Below the pieces are notes generated by a model, which was given only the letters and a program-made list of their open reading frames with translations, was not told the DNA's origin and ran no database searches. Position numbers and translations under genes: made by a program. From assembly GCF_002196705.1 (NCBI RefSeq), contig NZ_NADJ01000028.1, forward strand, positions 17,787 to 81,786: a DNA stretch of 64,000 bases. Reading direction: 5' to 3'. This stretch comes from Desulfosporosinus sp. FKB. Its GTDB lineage: Bacteria; Bacillota; Desulfitobacteriia; Desulfitobacteriales; Desulfitobacteriaceae. Shown piece after piece: positions 35,355 through 43,775 of the stretch (positions within the stretch are counted from its first letter, which is position 1; each line of letters opens with the position of its first letter).

Positions 35355-35564
35355 TTAACTTAGGGGCTTGTTCATGCTGTTATTCTGAGTTACATAGGCT
35401 AAACGCCCTCTAAGTTGGGTAACATGACGCTGCATGTCACTCGACATCTCCTTAAACATCTGTTTAGCTGATTCATCCAAAGTTGAGGTAGAGAAGGTTT
35501 CGTAGGTTCCTAGTGCCGATTGTGCCGCAGCTACAGCCTTTTCTAAATCTGCTTGAACAGTCAT
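35355..35564 (-). CDS. DUF1657 family protein
   Basis: 69-residue helical protein. The pattern 'AAQSALGTYETFSTSTLDES' and KQMFKEMSSDMQRHVTQLRGRL is that of DUF1657, a small family of spore-forming Firmicutes often found with spore membrane proteins (SpoVA neighbours). Role unknown. RBS TAGGAGGG, ATG start. Confidence 0.8.
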   Translation of the reverse strand: MTVQADLEKAVAAAQSALGTYETFSTSTLDESAKQMFKEMSSDMQRHVTQLRGRLAYVTQNNSMNKPLS

Positions 35565-35969
35565 AGATTAATCCCTCCTAATCATTTGAAATTATTATGT
35601 GCAGTTGTTCTTTCATTTACTCAAAAAACATATGGACGAAATTGTATTTCTTAGAAGTTTCTTTCACTTGTATCAGATTTAAGCTGAATTATGATGCAGA
35701 ATTGTACATTTTGTTTTAAATTTATTAAATATTTGATAGGTTTATTATTTAATAGCAAAACAATTAACATCTTATTTGTGAATCTTTTTTCTTATTAATA
35801 TCAAAAACTTTCAAACACCACTCCATTAATATATTGATAGTTAAATCAAGCTTAGATCTAATTTATGATTTTGTTTTTTTGCAATAATTAATGTATTGAT
35901 TGGGTTTTTATTTTATGATAGTATGGTCAAGTTGAATTTTAAGTTATTAGGTAAGGAGGCCTTCATAAA
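35565..35969. other. AT-rich intergenic region
   Basis: 405 bases between divergent genes, with no reading frame or strong hairpin. The end nearest the DoxX gene presumably holds its promoter and has the RBS AAGGAGG at about 35953. Confidence 0.45.
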
Positions 35970-36497
35970 ATGAACTCATACGTTGATGCTGTTAAAAATG
36001 AAATGCGCGATTGGAAAAAGACTATTTTTGTTATTATCTTCACAGTTGCTCGGCTTATTTATGGTTTTGCTTGGGTTCAAGCAGGTTTGGAAAAAGCGAC
36101 TTCAGGCTGGCTTAACTTTGCCGGAGGGCACGCAAAGGGGCTTATAGCAGGAATGGCTGCCAACATGCTGCCACCTAAAGCTCATGGTTTTGATCCTCTT
36201 TATATCAATAAATTATGGGCATGGGTTGCAGTTCACATCTTTAATGGTATGCCTGGTGTAACAGATTTCTTAGTCCCTATCTGCGAAATGGCCGTTGGTA
36301 TTGGTATGATCATCGGCTTCAGACTCTTATGGGTTGCACTTCTTGGACTCTTCCTCAATGTACAGTTTATTACCGCTGGTTCCGGCAACAACTTTGGCTA
36401 TATTTGGACAAATATTATTGTCATGAATTTTGCCAAATACTTTGAGTTAATTGGTTTAAGCGGATATCTCAAGTTTAAAAAAGAACAAAGATCCTAA
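35970..36497 (+). CDS. DoxX/DoxD-like membrane protein
   Basis: 175 residues with four predicted membrane helices ('FVIIFTVARLIYGFAWVQAG', a helix around 85, 'MAVGIGMIIGFRLLWVALLG', and the C-terminal one). The segment 'AWVQAGLEKATSGWLNFAGG' and the four-helix layout place it in the DoxX-like family, whose members include quinone-linked thiosulfate oxidoreductase subunits and oxidative-stress proteins. Function here not determined. Followed by a strong terminator. Confidence 0.8.
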   Translation: MNSYVDAVKNEMRDWKKTIFVIIFTVARLIYGFAWVQAGLEKATSGWLNFAGGHAKGLIAGMAANMLPPKAHGFDPLYINKLWAWVAVHIFNGMPGVTDFLVPICEMAVGIGMIIGFRLLWVALLGLFLNVQFITAGSGNNFGYIWTNIIVMNFAKYFELIGLSGYLKFKKEQRS

Positions 36498-36514
36498 AAT
36501 AAGCAACGGCAAAA

Positions 36515-36560
36515 GGGATCATCAAAAACTCTAAAGAAGTTTTTGATGATCCCTGCTTTT
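36515..36560 (+). terminator. Intrinsic terminator of the DoxX gene
   Basis: 16-bp perfect stem GGGATCATCAAAAACT / AGTTTTTGATGATCCC, followed by TGCTTTTT. Confidence 0.9.
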
Positions 36561-36631
36561 TCAGTCTTCATAAAACAATGTTCCTGATATCCCTTTTCAT
36601 TAGTTCATTCAAAGGAAGATATCAAGGAATT

Positions 36632-36772
36632 TTAAACCAACTGATCTAGCCACTGAAAATATTCGTTCTCTAATTGGCCAAGCGTATACTCATTTCTCGC
36701 ATCTTTGAGTTGCTTATTAAGGCTGCATTTATCCGCATCACGAAGCAAAACGATTCTCATAGGTGCATCCAC
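36632..36772 (-). CDS. Possible small protein (46 aa)
   Basis: A short frame starting at GTG 36772 with GGGGGAG five bases upstream, or at ATG 36760. The sequence (MRIVLLRDADKCSLNKQLKD ... ENEYFQWLDQLV) is compact and hydrophilic with a C-terminal W-L-D. It is next to a Spo0E-like gene of similar size, so it could be a divergent relative, but the diagnostic SQ-x-LD motif is absent. Confidence 0.35.
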   Translation of the reverse strand: MDAPMRIVLLRDADKCSLNKQLKDARNEYTLGQLENEYFQWLDQLV

Positions 36773-36869
36773 AAGTACTCCCCCTTATTACATTTTTAGG
36801 ATTAACATGTCAACTGTAATCCAAAGGAAAACACGAGTAGTACCCATACCGCTGTAAAATCCCCTCAAT

Positions 36870-37016
36870 TTACAGGCTGTTGTAAATATTAAGTAATGAA
36901 TCGAGCCTCTGGCTAACTTGAATAACTTCTGGGTCAACAAGCGGCTTTTTCAGTCCAAGAACATTTAAGTGCTCTCGCAAAGTTTCAATCATCTGAAGTA
37001 TTTCAACACGGCTCAT
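36870..37016 (-). CDS. Spo0E-like aspartyl-phosphate phosphatase
   Basis: 48 residues from ATG 37016, behind GGAGTGAG. A two-helix hairpin with the family signature 'VIQVSQRLDSLLNIY' (S-Q-x-L-D) near the C-terminus. Spo0E-type proteins dephosphorylate Spo0A-P and delay sporulation. The length is normal for this family of tiny proteins. This supports an endospore-forming host. Confidence 0.75.
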   Translation of the reverse strand: MSRVEILQMIETLREHLNVLGLKKPLVDPEVIQVSQRLDSLLNIYNSL

Positions 37017-37186
37017 TACTATCTCACTCCAAAAACCAGTTTACAACATTACCTCAACACAAATGCTATTATATTCCAAATGTGGATCAGAATCAATTAA
37101 ATCCGTTAAAAATTTACTCGTTCTCAGTTTTTCCCAGCTTTTTATTTTAAAAACTATTTCAAGTTCCTCTGGCTCATAGACTATAA

Positions 37187-38659
37187 CTAATTATCACTTG
37201 CATTTTCAAGATTGTTAAAAAGAGTATAAATTTCTTCAAAGCTTTTCGTGATATGATTTATTCTTTGATTTTGTTCGTTTAAATTCGTTAACACCCCTTC
37301 GACTGAAGCCGTGTTTTCTTGGGATATAGCTGAGATTGATGATATTTCATTGATAATTCCTGCTGAAGACTGCTGAAAATCCTTGACTAGCCGATCTACA
37401 ACTTTAGCATGGTCTGCTAACTTTTCAGTATTAGAGTTAATTGCAGCAAAAACACCTTTAATTTCTTCTGTTAGCCTTGAACTTGAACCAGAAGCCACGG
37501 CGATATTGTCAATCATTTTTCTTACCGCTTCAGATTTTAACTGAATACTCTCCAAAAATCCCGATATCTGTTTAATAGATTCTTTTGAACTGGCCGCGAG
37601 TTTTCTTATTTCATCGGCTACAACTGCAAAACCTTTTCCCTGTTCACCGGCACGAGCAGCTTCGATAGCCGCATTTAATGAAAGTAGATTAGTTTGTTCT
37701 GTAATCCCATTAATTAACTCAAGTATATTCCCAATATTCTCTGTCTCTTTACTTAAGGAACTCATTAAATTAACCGCTTCATCAACAATACTATTAGCGG
37801 TTCTCATACTGCTTTCAAACTGATCAACCTTAATTACACCGTCTCGATTAACCTCAACCGTTAAATCTGTAAGATTTTTCATATTATCGGATGCATTTGC
37901 TAAACTATCAATTGAATCGCTGTTAGAATGGATCAAATTTGTTATATCAACAACATTCTCGGATACAGAGTTAATGCTGGAGGCGATTTCGGTAAATATA
38001 TTAGTAACCTCGGAGGATATAGTATCTGTCGTTTCAATATCTTGCTTAAGTTTTATATTCAGGGTCTTGAGAGTATGTATTACTTTCTTTATTTCGGCCA
38101 TAATTGTTTCTAATTTATCGTTATATTTTGTGGCCTTTTTGTGAGTTTCCAGCATAGTTAGACGTAAACTCTTGCTAAATTTAGTCTGAATTAATAAAAA
38201 GGCAATAACGAGTAACATAAAAATCATAACCGGCATAAAGGTTTGAAACCCGAAACTCTTGAATACTGAATCCTTAAATTCCAAGAACGCAGCTACGGAA
38301 CCCGTAAAATTAAAGAAACCTGTTATTAAGATTACTCTCCATTCTTCATAAAAAGAAAGCATAACAATATAATAAAAGGCAACAAAAAAGTTCACAACAC
38401 TAGGAAAACTAATAAAATTCATAAAGTTCATGACACCATAGGAAAGTGCAACGATAAACATTGTTTGACTTACTAAATACCTTTTCCAGTAAAATACCAG
38501 CATGACTAAATTCAGAACTGCCATTGGAACTATCACGGCTATTGATTGGTTGAGGGGCAAATTTCCTCCCACAATCGATATAAAGCTTAATAACGTCGTT
38601 AACAATGATAAACCAATAAACAACTTATTTCTTCTCTGCAGTACTTCTATCAAATCCAT
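37187..38659 (-). CDS. Methyl-accepting chemotaxis protein with multi-helix membrane domain
   Basis: 490 residues. Five or six membrane helices occupy residues about 15-160, with no sizeable extracellular loop, so the sensor is probably in the membrane or cytoplasm. The rest is a signalling domain with the hairpin tip '[20 protein letters not shown]'. No HAMP domain is obvious. It follows the HD-GYP gene by 7 bases, so chemotaxis and c-di-GMP breakdown are co-expressed here. Confidence 0.88.
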   Translation of the reverse strand: MDLIEVLQRRNKLFIGLSLLTTLLSFISIVGGNLPLNQSIAVIVPMAVLNLVMLVFYWKRYLVSQTMFIVALSYGVMNFMNFISFPSVVNFFVAFYYIVMLSFYEEWRVILITGFFNFTGSVAAFLEFKDSVFKSFGFQTFMPVMIFMLLVIAFLLIQTKFSKSLRLTMLETHKKATKYNDKLETIMAEIKKVIHTLKTLNIKLKQDIETTDTISSEVTNIFTEIASSINSVSENVVDITNLIHSNSDSIDSLANASDNMKNLTDLTVEVNRDGVIKVDQFESSMRTANSIVDEAVNLMSSLSKETENIGNILELINGITEQTNLLSLNAAIEAARAGEQGKGFAVVADEIRKLAASSKESIKQISGFLESIQLKSEAVRKMIDNIAVASGSSSRLTEEIKGVFAAINSNTEKLADHAKVVDRLVKDFQQSSAGIINEISSISAISQENTASVEGVLTNLNEQNQRINHITKSFEEIYTLFNNLENASDN

Positions 38660-38666
38660 CGTTTAA

Positions 38667-39464
38667 TCACCTTTCTAATAGCTTATTTTTCGTTGGCAGA
38701 TTACTAGATGACTCCGCCTGCTGACGGAGAATTGCAAGTTCCTCATCGTTTATATTCATAAAAATATGGGTAATTTTTGGTTCAATCTGTCTCCCAGATA
38801 CACGAGACAATTCTTTTTTTGCCTCTTTAAACGACATTGCTTTACGATAGGGACGGTCTGACGTCATGGCATCAAAAGCATCTACAACTGAGAAAATTCT
38901 AGCCCCTAAAGGAATTTCTTCCTCCTGAAGACCCTTTGGGTAACCGGTACCGTCCCAATGTTCATGGTGAGCAAGAACTATCTCCCGAGCTTGTCCCAGA
39001 AATCCCAGATTTCGAAGTATATCATAACCAATTTGAGGATGTCGTTTAACCACCTGCATTTCTTCTTCTGTAAGAGGTCCTGGCTTATGTAAGATAGCAT
39101 CTGGAAGACCTATCTTGCCAATATCATGGAGTAGAGAACCCCAGCGCAGAAACCGAATTTCATAAGCATCCATTCCAAGTCTTACTGCAAGATGTCCGGC
39201 ATACATCGAAACCCTTCTTGCGTGAGCTTCGGTCTCATCGTCGCGGGCTTCTAAAGCCTTGGTCATTGCCAACAGCACTTCTTCACGTAATGACATATTA
39301 TTCAGGGCACTTCCGGCTATCAGAGCCATTGTTCCTAGGGCTTTACGACTGCTCTCTGATGGCCTATAGGTACAGCCCGGATTTATGAGTCCCAGAATCT
39401 GGTTTTCATATCGAAGTGGAACTGGAATAAACCAATAATTATCATTACGCTGCTTAACGAGCAC
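38667..39464 (-). CDS. HD-GYP c-di-GMP phosphodiesterase
   Basis: 265 residues. A short N-terminal remnant resembling the end of a GAF domain (1-60) precedes a complete HD-GYP domain: HARRVSMYAGHLA, metal pair His113-Asp114 in LLHDIGKIG, His142, then HHEHWDGTGYPKGL with GYP at 174-176, and 'VVDAFDAMTSDRPYRKAM'. It should hydrolyse c-di-GMP. GTG start with AGGAGAG upstream. First gene of a two-gene operon with the chemoreceptor. Confidence 0.92.
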   Translation of the reverse strand: MLVKQRNDNYWFIPVPLRYENQILGLINPGCTYRPSESSRKALGTMALIAGSALNNMSLREEVLLAMTKALEARDDETEAHARRVSMYAGHLAVRLGMDAYEIRFLRWGSLLHDIGKIGLPDAILHKPGPLTEEEMQVVKRHPQIGYDILRNLGFLGQAREIVLAHHEHWDGTGYPKGLQEEEIPLGARIFSVVDAFDAMTSDRPYRKAMSFKEAKKELSRVSGRQIEPKITHIFMNINDEELAILRQQAESSSNLPTKNKLLER

Positions 39465-39940
39465 TTTAAATCTCTCCTTTCCTAAAAGCAGAATCTCCGA
39501 ACCCCTATTAAGATGCTACTACTTCAAAATGAATTCACGCTGAATCACAACTGAAGATTGTCTGAAAATCCTATCGCATAATACGTTTTTAAATTATATT
39601 GTTTTATTTTGTCGTAATTAGTTATAATACTGTGATTCAGGCATGATTGGTTACCCAGATTGCTTCTTTAATTCAAGCTAATTGTCTCGGCTTGGAACGC
39701 ATTTTGTGATATTCCAATACATCACAAAAAGCCCAGTTTTTACTGGGCTTTACCATCCTAGTCTAAGATTCGATTGAGGTTCATTTTCAATCAGCGTTCA
39801 ATTAATCACGTGAGACTCAGCACTATGCTAAAGTCCATAAACTTACAGTTCAAATGAACAGAATATTCATTGACAAGAGGGCTTATCCCGGTTACGATAC
39901 TAAAGGATCAACTTATAATTTCAGAGAACTATAATTTCAA
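39465..39940. other. Intergenic region upstream of the lysine riboswitch
   Basis: No gene seen. It holds a possible promoter (TTGTTT-N18-TATAAT near 39592-39621) and the hairpin at 39728. Whether a small RNA is made between them is uncertain. The promoter for the permease must lie in the last 100 bases or so. Confidence 0.35.
39728..39751 (-). terminator. Terminator-like hairpin
   Basis: 10-bp perfect stem AAAGCCCAGT / ACTGGGCTTT with a 4-base loop. On the minus strand it runs into TTTTTGTG, but no minus-strand gene upstream is evident; on the plus strand it could end a short transcript. Confidence 0.4.
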
Positions 39941-40104
39941 GGTAGAGGCGCGGTCCTCAAGAGTAAAGTCGTCTTAGTTTAGGGAAATATTATGACTTGA
40001 AAGGGAGTATCGCCGAAGTGTGTGAGATAATACCCAAAAACTCACATGCTGGTTATGTATTCGAAAGGAACATAACTGTCACAAGCATCTTGTGGAGAGC
40101 TACC
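39941..40104 (+). ncRNA. Lysine riboswitch (L-box) aptamer
   Basis: P1 is formed by GGTAG (39941-39945) and CTACC (40100-40104). Core signatures in order: GTAGAGGCGCGGTCCTCAAG with AGTA, 'GAAAGGGAGTATCGCCGAAG', ACTCACATGCTGG, AACTGTCACAAG and TTGTGGAGAGCTACC. These match the lysine riboswitch consensus across the five-helix junction. Followed by an intrinsic terminator and an amino-acid permease, so lysine should shut off lysine uptake. Confidence 0.93.
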
Positions 40105-40132
40105 TGCTTCGGCGATATACCTTCTAAACATG

Positions 40133-40181
40133 GTAAGCCCTTAAGCAGTACATAGATAGCTTTAAGGGCTTACTTTTATTT
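40133..40181 (+). terminator. Riboswitch-controlled terminator
   Basis: Stem GTAAGCCCTTAA / TTAAGGGCTTAC followed by TTTTATTT, between the aptamer and the permease RBS. It is the expression platform of the lysine riboswitch. Confidence 0.88.
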
Positions 40182-40209
40182 GCCTTTAAAAAAAGTATGG
40201 AGGATTAAT

Positions 40210-41610
40210 ATGAATGACAAAAAGCTAGGGTTTTGGTTATTAACCGCACTTGTTACTGGAAACATGGTTGGATCGGCAATTTTTATGCTTCCACAATCTC
40301 TCTCCAACGTCGGCTCCCCTGCAGGTGTATTGCTTGCCTGGCTGTTCACCGGCCTTGGGGTTTTAATGCTGGCCCATGTATATGGTCAACTGTCGGATTT
40401 CAAGCCTGAATTAATCGGTGGCCCGCCCAGTTATACACGAGAATTATTTGGCGGCAAAAGCAAGCTGGGACAAATTATGGGATTCGAAATTTCATGGGGC
40501 TATTGGACCTCAAATTCACCTGGAAATGCTGCAATTCTTATTACACTTGTTGGTTATTTAACGTATTTCCTGCCTATTTTACAATCTAAAACAATTCTCT
40601 TTTCCCTGGGCAGTTTTAATGTTCAGATAGGTAATTTCCTCTCTTTTGCTATTGCTTCAGCGGTACTTTGGTTTGTTCATTATCTTATGTTCAAAGGAAC
40701 CTATGCTGCCAGCAAAATTAACTTCTTTGCTACTGTGACTAAAATCCTAGGCTTTATCTTTTTTATAATAATTGCTCTTTCCATCTTCGATGTAACCTAT
40801 CTCCATCCGTTTATTGCGGAAAAGACGCTTAAATCGGGCGAAACAATCGGACTTTTTCAGCAAATGAATCAAGGAGCTATTCTTACGCTCTGGGCCTTCG
40901 TTGGTGTAGAATCTGCGGTCTGGCTATCCGGACGTGCCAAGAGACTACAAGATGTTAAATGGGCAACACTTACCGGCTTGATCATCGCCTTAGCTATTTA
41001 CCTTCTTATTACCTTCTTAGCAATGGGGGCATTGCCAGCCAAAGAGTTGATGGTTGCCGATAAGCCTTTAGTTGACGTCTTAACGAAAATTATTGGCTCA
41101 AAGGGTTCCTTTATCATGGCAGCTCTCGGAGTTCTTTCTATGCTCGGGGCAACGGTTGGCTGGATATTACTAAGTGTTGAGGTCCCATATCAATCCGCTC
41201 GCCTTAATCTCTTTCCTCACTGGTTCGTGAAAGAAAATAAAAATGGGGCACCCTACCGGGCTGCCTGGATAACAAACGCCCTTACCCAATTATTCCTGCT
41301 CTCAATGATTTCTGATACTATTGCCAATGCATTTAACGAAATGATTATTATTGCCACACTTGCAAATTTAGTTCCTTACCTTTTCTCCGGCATTTATTCT
41401 TTGGTAGTAGTTTTAAAAGGAGAGAACTACGAAAAAATTAATTTATGGAAACGTTTACTGGACGGAACAATGGCTCTGGGAGCCTCTCTTTATTCTTTCT
41501 GGGTTTTGAAATCCGGCTTAAGCGATTTAAAAACTTTAGTCCTTGGCATGTTGCTCATCGTATCCGGGTTGATTCTTGTCCCTTTGCTGCCGAAGCATGT
41601 AAATCCTTAA
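40210..41610 (+). CDS. APC-family amino-acid permease, probably lysine transporter
   Basis: 466 residues, about twelve membrane helices. 'TGNMVGSAIFMLPQSLSNVG' at the N-terminus is the substrate-binding first helix typical of the basic amino acid/polyamine antiporter (APA) group. The ATG at 40210 with GGAGG 6 bases upstream is preferred to the longer frame from 40180. The lysine riboswitch directly upstream makes lysine the likely substrate. Followed by a strong terminator. Confidence 0.9.
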   Translation: MNDKKLGFWLLTALVTGNMVGSAIFMLPQSLSNVGSPAGVLLAWLFTGLGVLMLAHVYGQLSDFKPELIGGPPSYTRELFGGKSKLGQIMGFEISWGYWTSNSPGNAAILITLVGYLTYFLPILQSKTILFSLGSFNVQIGNFLSFAIASAVLWFVHYLMFKGTYAASKINFFATVTKILGFIFFIIIALSIFDVTYLHPFIAEKTLKSGETIGLFQQMNQGAILTLWAFVGVESAVWLSGRAKRLQDVKWATLTGLIIALAIYLLITFLAMGALPAKELMVADKPLVDVLTKIIGSKGSFIMAALGVLSMLGATVGWILLSVEVPYQSARLNLFPHWFVKENKNGAPYRAAWITNALTQLFLLSMISDTIANAFNEMIIIATLANLVPYLFSGIYSLVVVLKGENYEKINLWKRLLDGTMALGASLYSFWVLKSGLSDLKTLVLGMLLIVSGLILVPLLPKHVNP

Positions 41611-41618
41611 GAAGCGGA

Positions 41619-41648
41619 AGTGAACTCGTCCAGCTAAAGCTGAACATT
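41619..41648. repeat. Head fragment of the scattered non-coding repeat
   Basis: GTGAACTCGTCCAGCTAAAG followed by CTGAAC matches the left end of the elements at 2789 and 8088 with one base difference in the palindrome. The remainder of the element is absent. Confidence 0.5.
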
Positions 41649-41667
41649 AATAAATAGCCTAAAACAA

Positions 41668-41705
41668 AAGCAGGGTTTATCGTTTGAGAGCGATAAACCC
41701 TGCTT
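41668..41705. terminator. Bidirectional terminator between convergent genes
   Basis: 15-bp perfect stem AAGCAGGGTTTATCG / CGATAAACCCTGCTT, between the permease and the convergent MFS gene. Confidence 0.8.
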
Positions 41706-41706
41706 C

Positions 41707-42918
41707 TTAATCGGCGGTTGCTTGTTTTAAATATGGCCTGCTGGAGAGATATAGCCAAACTGCCCCGCAGATCAAGCCCAAAATAATGTTCAAATCTCCA
41801 ATGACAGCAATTTGATTATTCGAACTCAGAGAGACAATACCCATGCCGACGCTTCCCATAACTGTAGCAAAGGAACCCATGAGTGATGAGACGGAACCTG
41901 TGTCTCCCTGTTGCTGTTCCAACATCAGAAATGCACTCGGCGGACGCATGGCACTCCCAGAAACGGTGGAGAGTACTAAGGTAACAGCAAAGAGCAGCGG
42001 TGAATAGCTGCCAATAAGACTGATAAGAAAACCACTGGCGATTATTAAAGCAAAACAAGCGTTAATAATTGTGATACGGCTGAAATGGTTTGATAAACGG
42101 ATATAAATGAGGGGACCAAACAACATTCCCAGGGCATTAAAAGCAAAGTAGTAACTATAGACCTGGCTGCTTAGATGAAAATTTTCCTGATAGATGTAGG
42201 ATGATGCAGTAATAAAGGCTAGGGCAGGTATACTCATCATTGAAAAGATAATAAGAAGTGACGTGAATCTCCTGTTGCGAAGGACGACTCCGAGTCGGCC
42301 AATGGTCCTCATCAGGGAAGCAGAACCTTTCTCAACAATTGTTTCCTGTAAAGCTAAAGAACCGGCCAGAGCAGAAATACCTATTAGCGCTTGAACCACA
42401 AAAACTCCCCGCCAAGACGTTACATTCAACAAGAATGATCCAACTACTGGGGCCACAGCCGGAGAAATTACTACCATCGACTGAACCACAGCCAAAACAG
42501 ATTCTCGTTTTCTGCCGCTATAAACATCTTTGACTAATGCCGTGGCAACACTGGAAGCAGCTCCTCCGCCAAATGCCTGTAAAGCCCTAAAAGCGATCAG
42601 TAAATAGACGCTTGATGATAAGGAACAGAGAAGACTGGCAGCCGTGTAAATGGCGAGACCAATTAATACTATGGGTTTTCGACCATGCTTATCGCTTAAT
42701 GGCCCCCAGAACAGGGTGCCAAAACCAAAGAAAATGAAGAACATTATTAAGGTGAGATTAATGATTGACTGAGACACGCGGAAATATTCTGTCATAGTAG
42801 GCAAAGCAGGAAGATATACATCCATTGAAAGGGGAATGAAAGCACTAAGAACTGCAATTAGGACAATCATTCCCTTATCACCAAGGTATTTCTGCTTTTT
42901 TAGTTCGTTAATTTCCAT
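41707..42918 (-). CDS. MFS multidrug exporter, Bcr/CflA family
   Basis: 403 residues with twelve helices. 'FIPLSMDVYLPALPTMTEYF' and motif A 'FWGPLSDKHGRKPIVLIG' identify the Bcr/CflA group, as does 'GPLSDKHGR' spacing relative to helix 2. Its ATG overlaps the end of the MarR gene by 11 bases and uses the RBS AGGAGCG inside it, so the exporter is translationally coupled to its likely repressor. Related in type to the truncated gene at 1-942. Confidence 0.9.
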   Translation of the reverse strand: MEINELKKQKYLGDKGMIVLIAVLSAFIPLSMDVYLPALPTMTEYFRVSQSIINLTLIMFFIFFGFGTLFWGPLSDKHGRKPIVLIGLAIYTAASLLCSLSSSVYLLIAFRALQAFGGGAASSVATALVKDVYSGRKRESVLAVVQSMVVISPAVAPVVGSFLLNVTSWRGVFVVQALIGISALAGSLALQETIVEKGSASLMRTIGRLGVVLRNRRFTSLLIIFSMMSIPALAFITASSYIYQENFHLSSQVYSYYFAFNALGMLFGPLIYIRLSNHFSRITIINACFALIIASGFLISLIGSYSPLLFAVTLVLSTVSGSAMRPPSAFLMLEQQQGDTGSVSSLMGSFATVMGSVGMGIVSLSSNNQIAVIGDLNIILGLICGAVWLYLSSRPYLKQATAD

Positions 42919-43423
42919 CGTTCGTTCTACGCTCCTTTTTAAATTGAGCTGGAGGGTGAGCCCCTATAGATTCAAGATTATTAATCATACGGCAGTAAAA
43001 TTGTTTCATTTGTTCCCGTTCAGTTTCTGTAAACCCCTTCAGCATCGCATGATCAACTTTATTGAATGCATTTTCGCATTCTTCAATGTAAGCTAATCCC
43101 TTTTCTGAAAGCTTGATCAGATTGCGCCTTGTATCTTTTTCATCGGGATACTGATAGATTAGCCCGGATTTTTTCATACGCTTGATAGATATTGCAATAG
43201 TAGGTGGACTAATTCCAATGATTTCAGCCAGTTCCTTTTGCGATGCTGCCATATTATTCATTTCGTTCTTAAGCACAAATAAAATCTGCGGGTTACTTAC
43301 TTCGCCAATCCCTCTCTTTACGATTTCTTCTTTCAAACAATTATGGTGCATGCGGTCAAATACAGGGAATAACCATTCCAGTGAATTAAATTTAAATCCC
43401 AAAAAAGTTCTCTCCCAGCACAT
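42908..43423 (-). CDS. MarR-family transcriptional regulator
   Basis: 171 residues; winged helix-turn-helix with 'MAASQKELAEIIGISPPTIA' as recognition region and the wing D-E-K-D-T-R-R-N. Such proteins repress adjacent efflux genes until a toxic ligand binds. ATG 43423 has no clear RBS; TTG 43402, with GGGAGAG 8 bases upstream, is an alternative. A perfect palindrome at its promoter (43442-43455) is the likely operator. Confidence 0.9.
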   Translation of the reverse strand: MCWERTFLGFKFNSLEWLFPVFDRMHHNCLKEEIVKRGIGEVSNPQILFVLKNEMNNMAASQKELAEIIGISPPTIAISIKRMKKSGLIYQYPDEKDTRRNLIKLSEKGLAYIEECENAFNKVDHAMLKGFTETEREQMKQFYCRMINNLESIGAHPPAQFKKERRTNDGN

Positions 43424-43441
43424 ATAGTTTTACAGCTAATA

Positions 43442-43488
43442 GTTAGTCGACTAACAATAATAGTAGCTATTTTTCTTCCTTCTGTCAA
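43442..43488 (-). promoter_or_regulatory. Promoter and palindromic operator of the MarR-MFS operon
   Basis: TTGACA (43488-43483) and TACTAT (43465-43460) are separated by 17 bp. The perfect 14-bp palindrome GTTAGTCGACTAAC (43442-43455) begins four bases downstream of the -10 box, over the likely transcription start. This is a classic arrangement for MarR autorepression. Confidence 0.75.
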
Positions 43489-43533
43489 TATACTTTTGGT
43501 CTGCCATAGTGTGTATTTAATCATCATAAATAA

Positions 43534-43560
43534 AATCCCGGGCCTTAAAAGCCCAGGACT
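43534..43560 (-). terminator. Terminator of the 22-codon peptide unit
   Basis: Stem TCCTGGGC / GCCCGGGA (one G-T pair), 6-base loop, followed on the minus strand by TTTTATTTA; it directly abuts the stop codon at 43559. Confidence 0.65.
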
Positions 43561-43627
43561 AAAATTGCAGACGTTCAACAATTCCTTTGGAATCTACTGA
43601 GTGATTGTTATTATCTAATTCGCACAT
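43559..43627 (-). CDS. Possible very small peptide gene (22 aa)
   Basis: ATG 43627 is preceded by AAAGGA at 8 bases and by TATAAT about 40 bases upstream, and the stop codon directly abuts an intrinsic terminator. The peptide would begin MCELDNNNHSVDSKG and end VERLQF. The combination of signals suggests a free-standing micro-gene or leader-like small RNA. No homologue is recognised. Confidence 0.4.
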   Translation of the reverse strand: MCELDNNNHSVDSKGIVERLQF

Positions 43628-43720
43628 AGAATCCGTCCTTTATTCCTCTACGACTGATTCTATTATACAAGAGTATTTTACCAAATACTATAGAATTTTG
43701 TGAATTGTGAATGTGCGCAT

Positions 43721-43760
43721 GGCGATTCATCCCCTCCCTGAAGAGGAAGGGGACTTCTGC
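43721..43760 (+). repeat. IS200/IS605-type right-end hairpin remnant
   Basis: GGCGATTCATCCCCTCCCTG, then AAGAGGAAGGGGACTTCTGC. The layout 'GCGATTCATCCCC-hairpin-GGGGACTTCT' is typical of the 3' ends of IS605-family elements. No transposase gene is near. It lies 15 bases beyond the kdgK stop codon and may serve as its terminator. Confidence 0.5.
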
Positions 43761-43775
43761 AAGAAAGGTTAAATT

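Noticed and set aside
39592..39751. A small RNA between a promoter-like site and the hairpin at 39728
   Set aside because: The promoter match is weak and the plus-strand T-tract after the hairpin is short; there is not enough to call an RNA gene.
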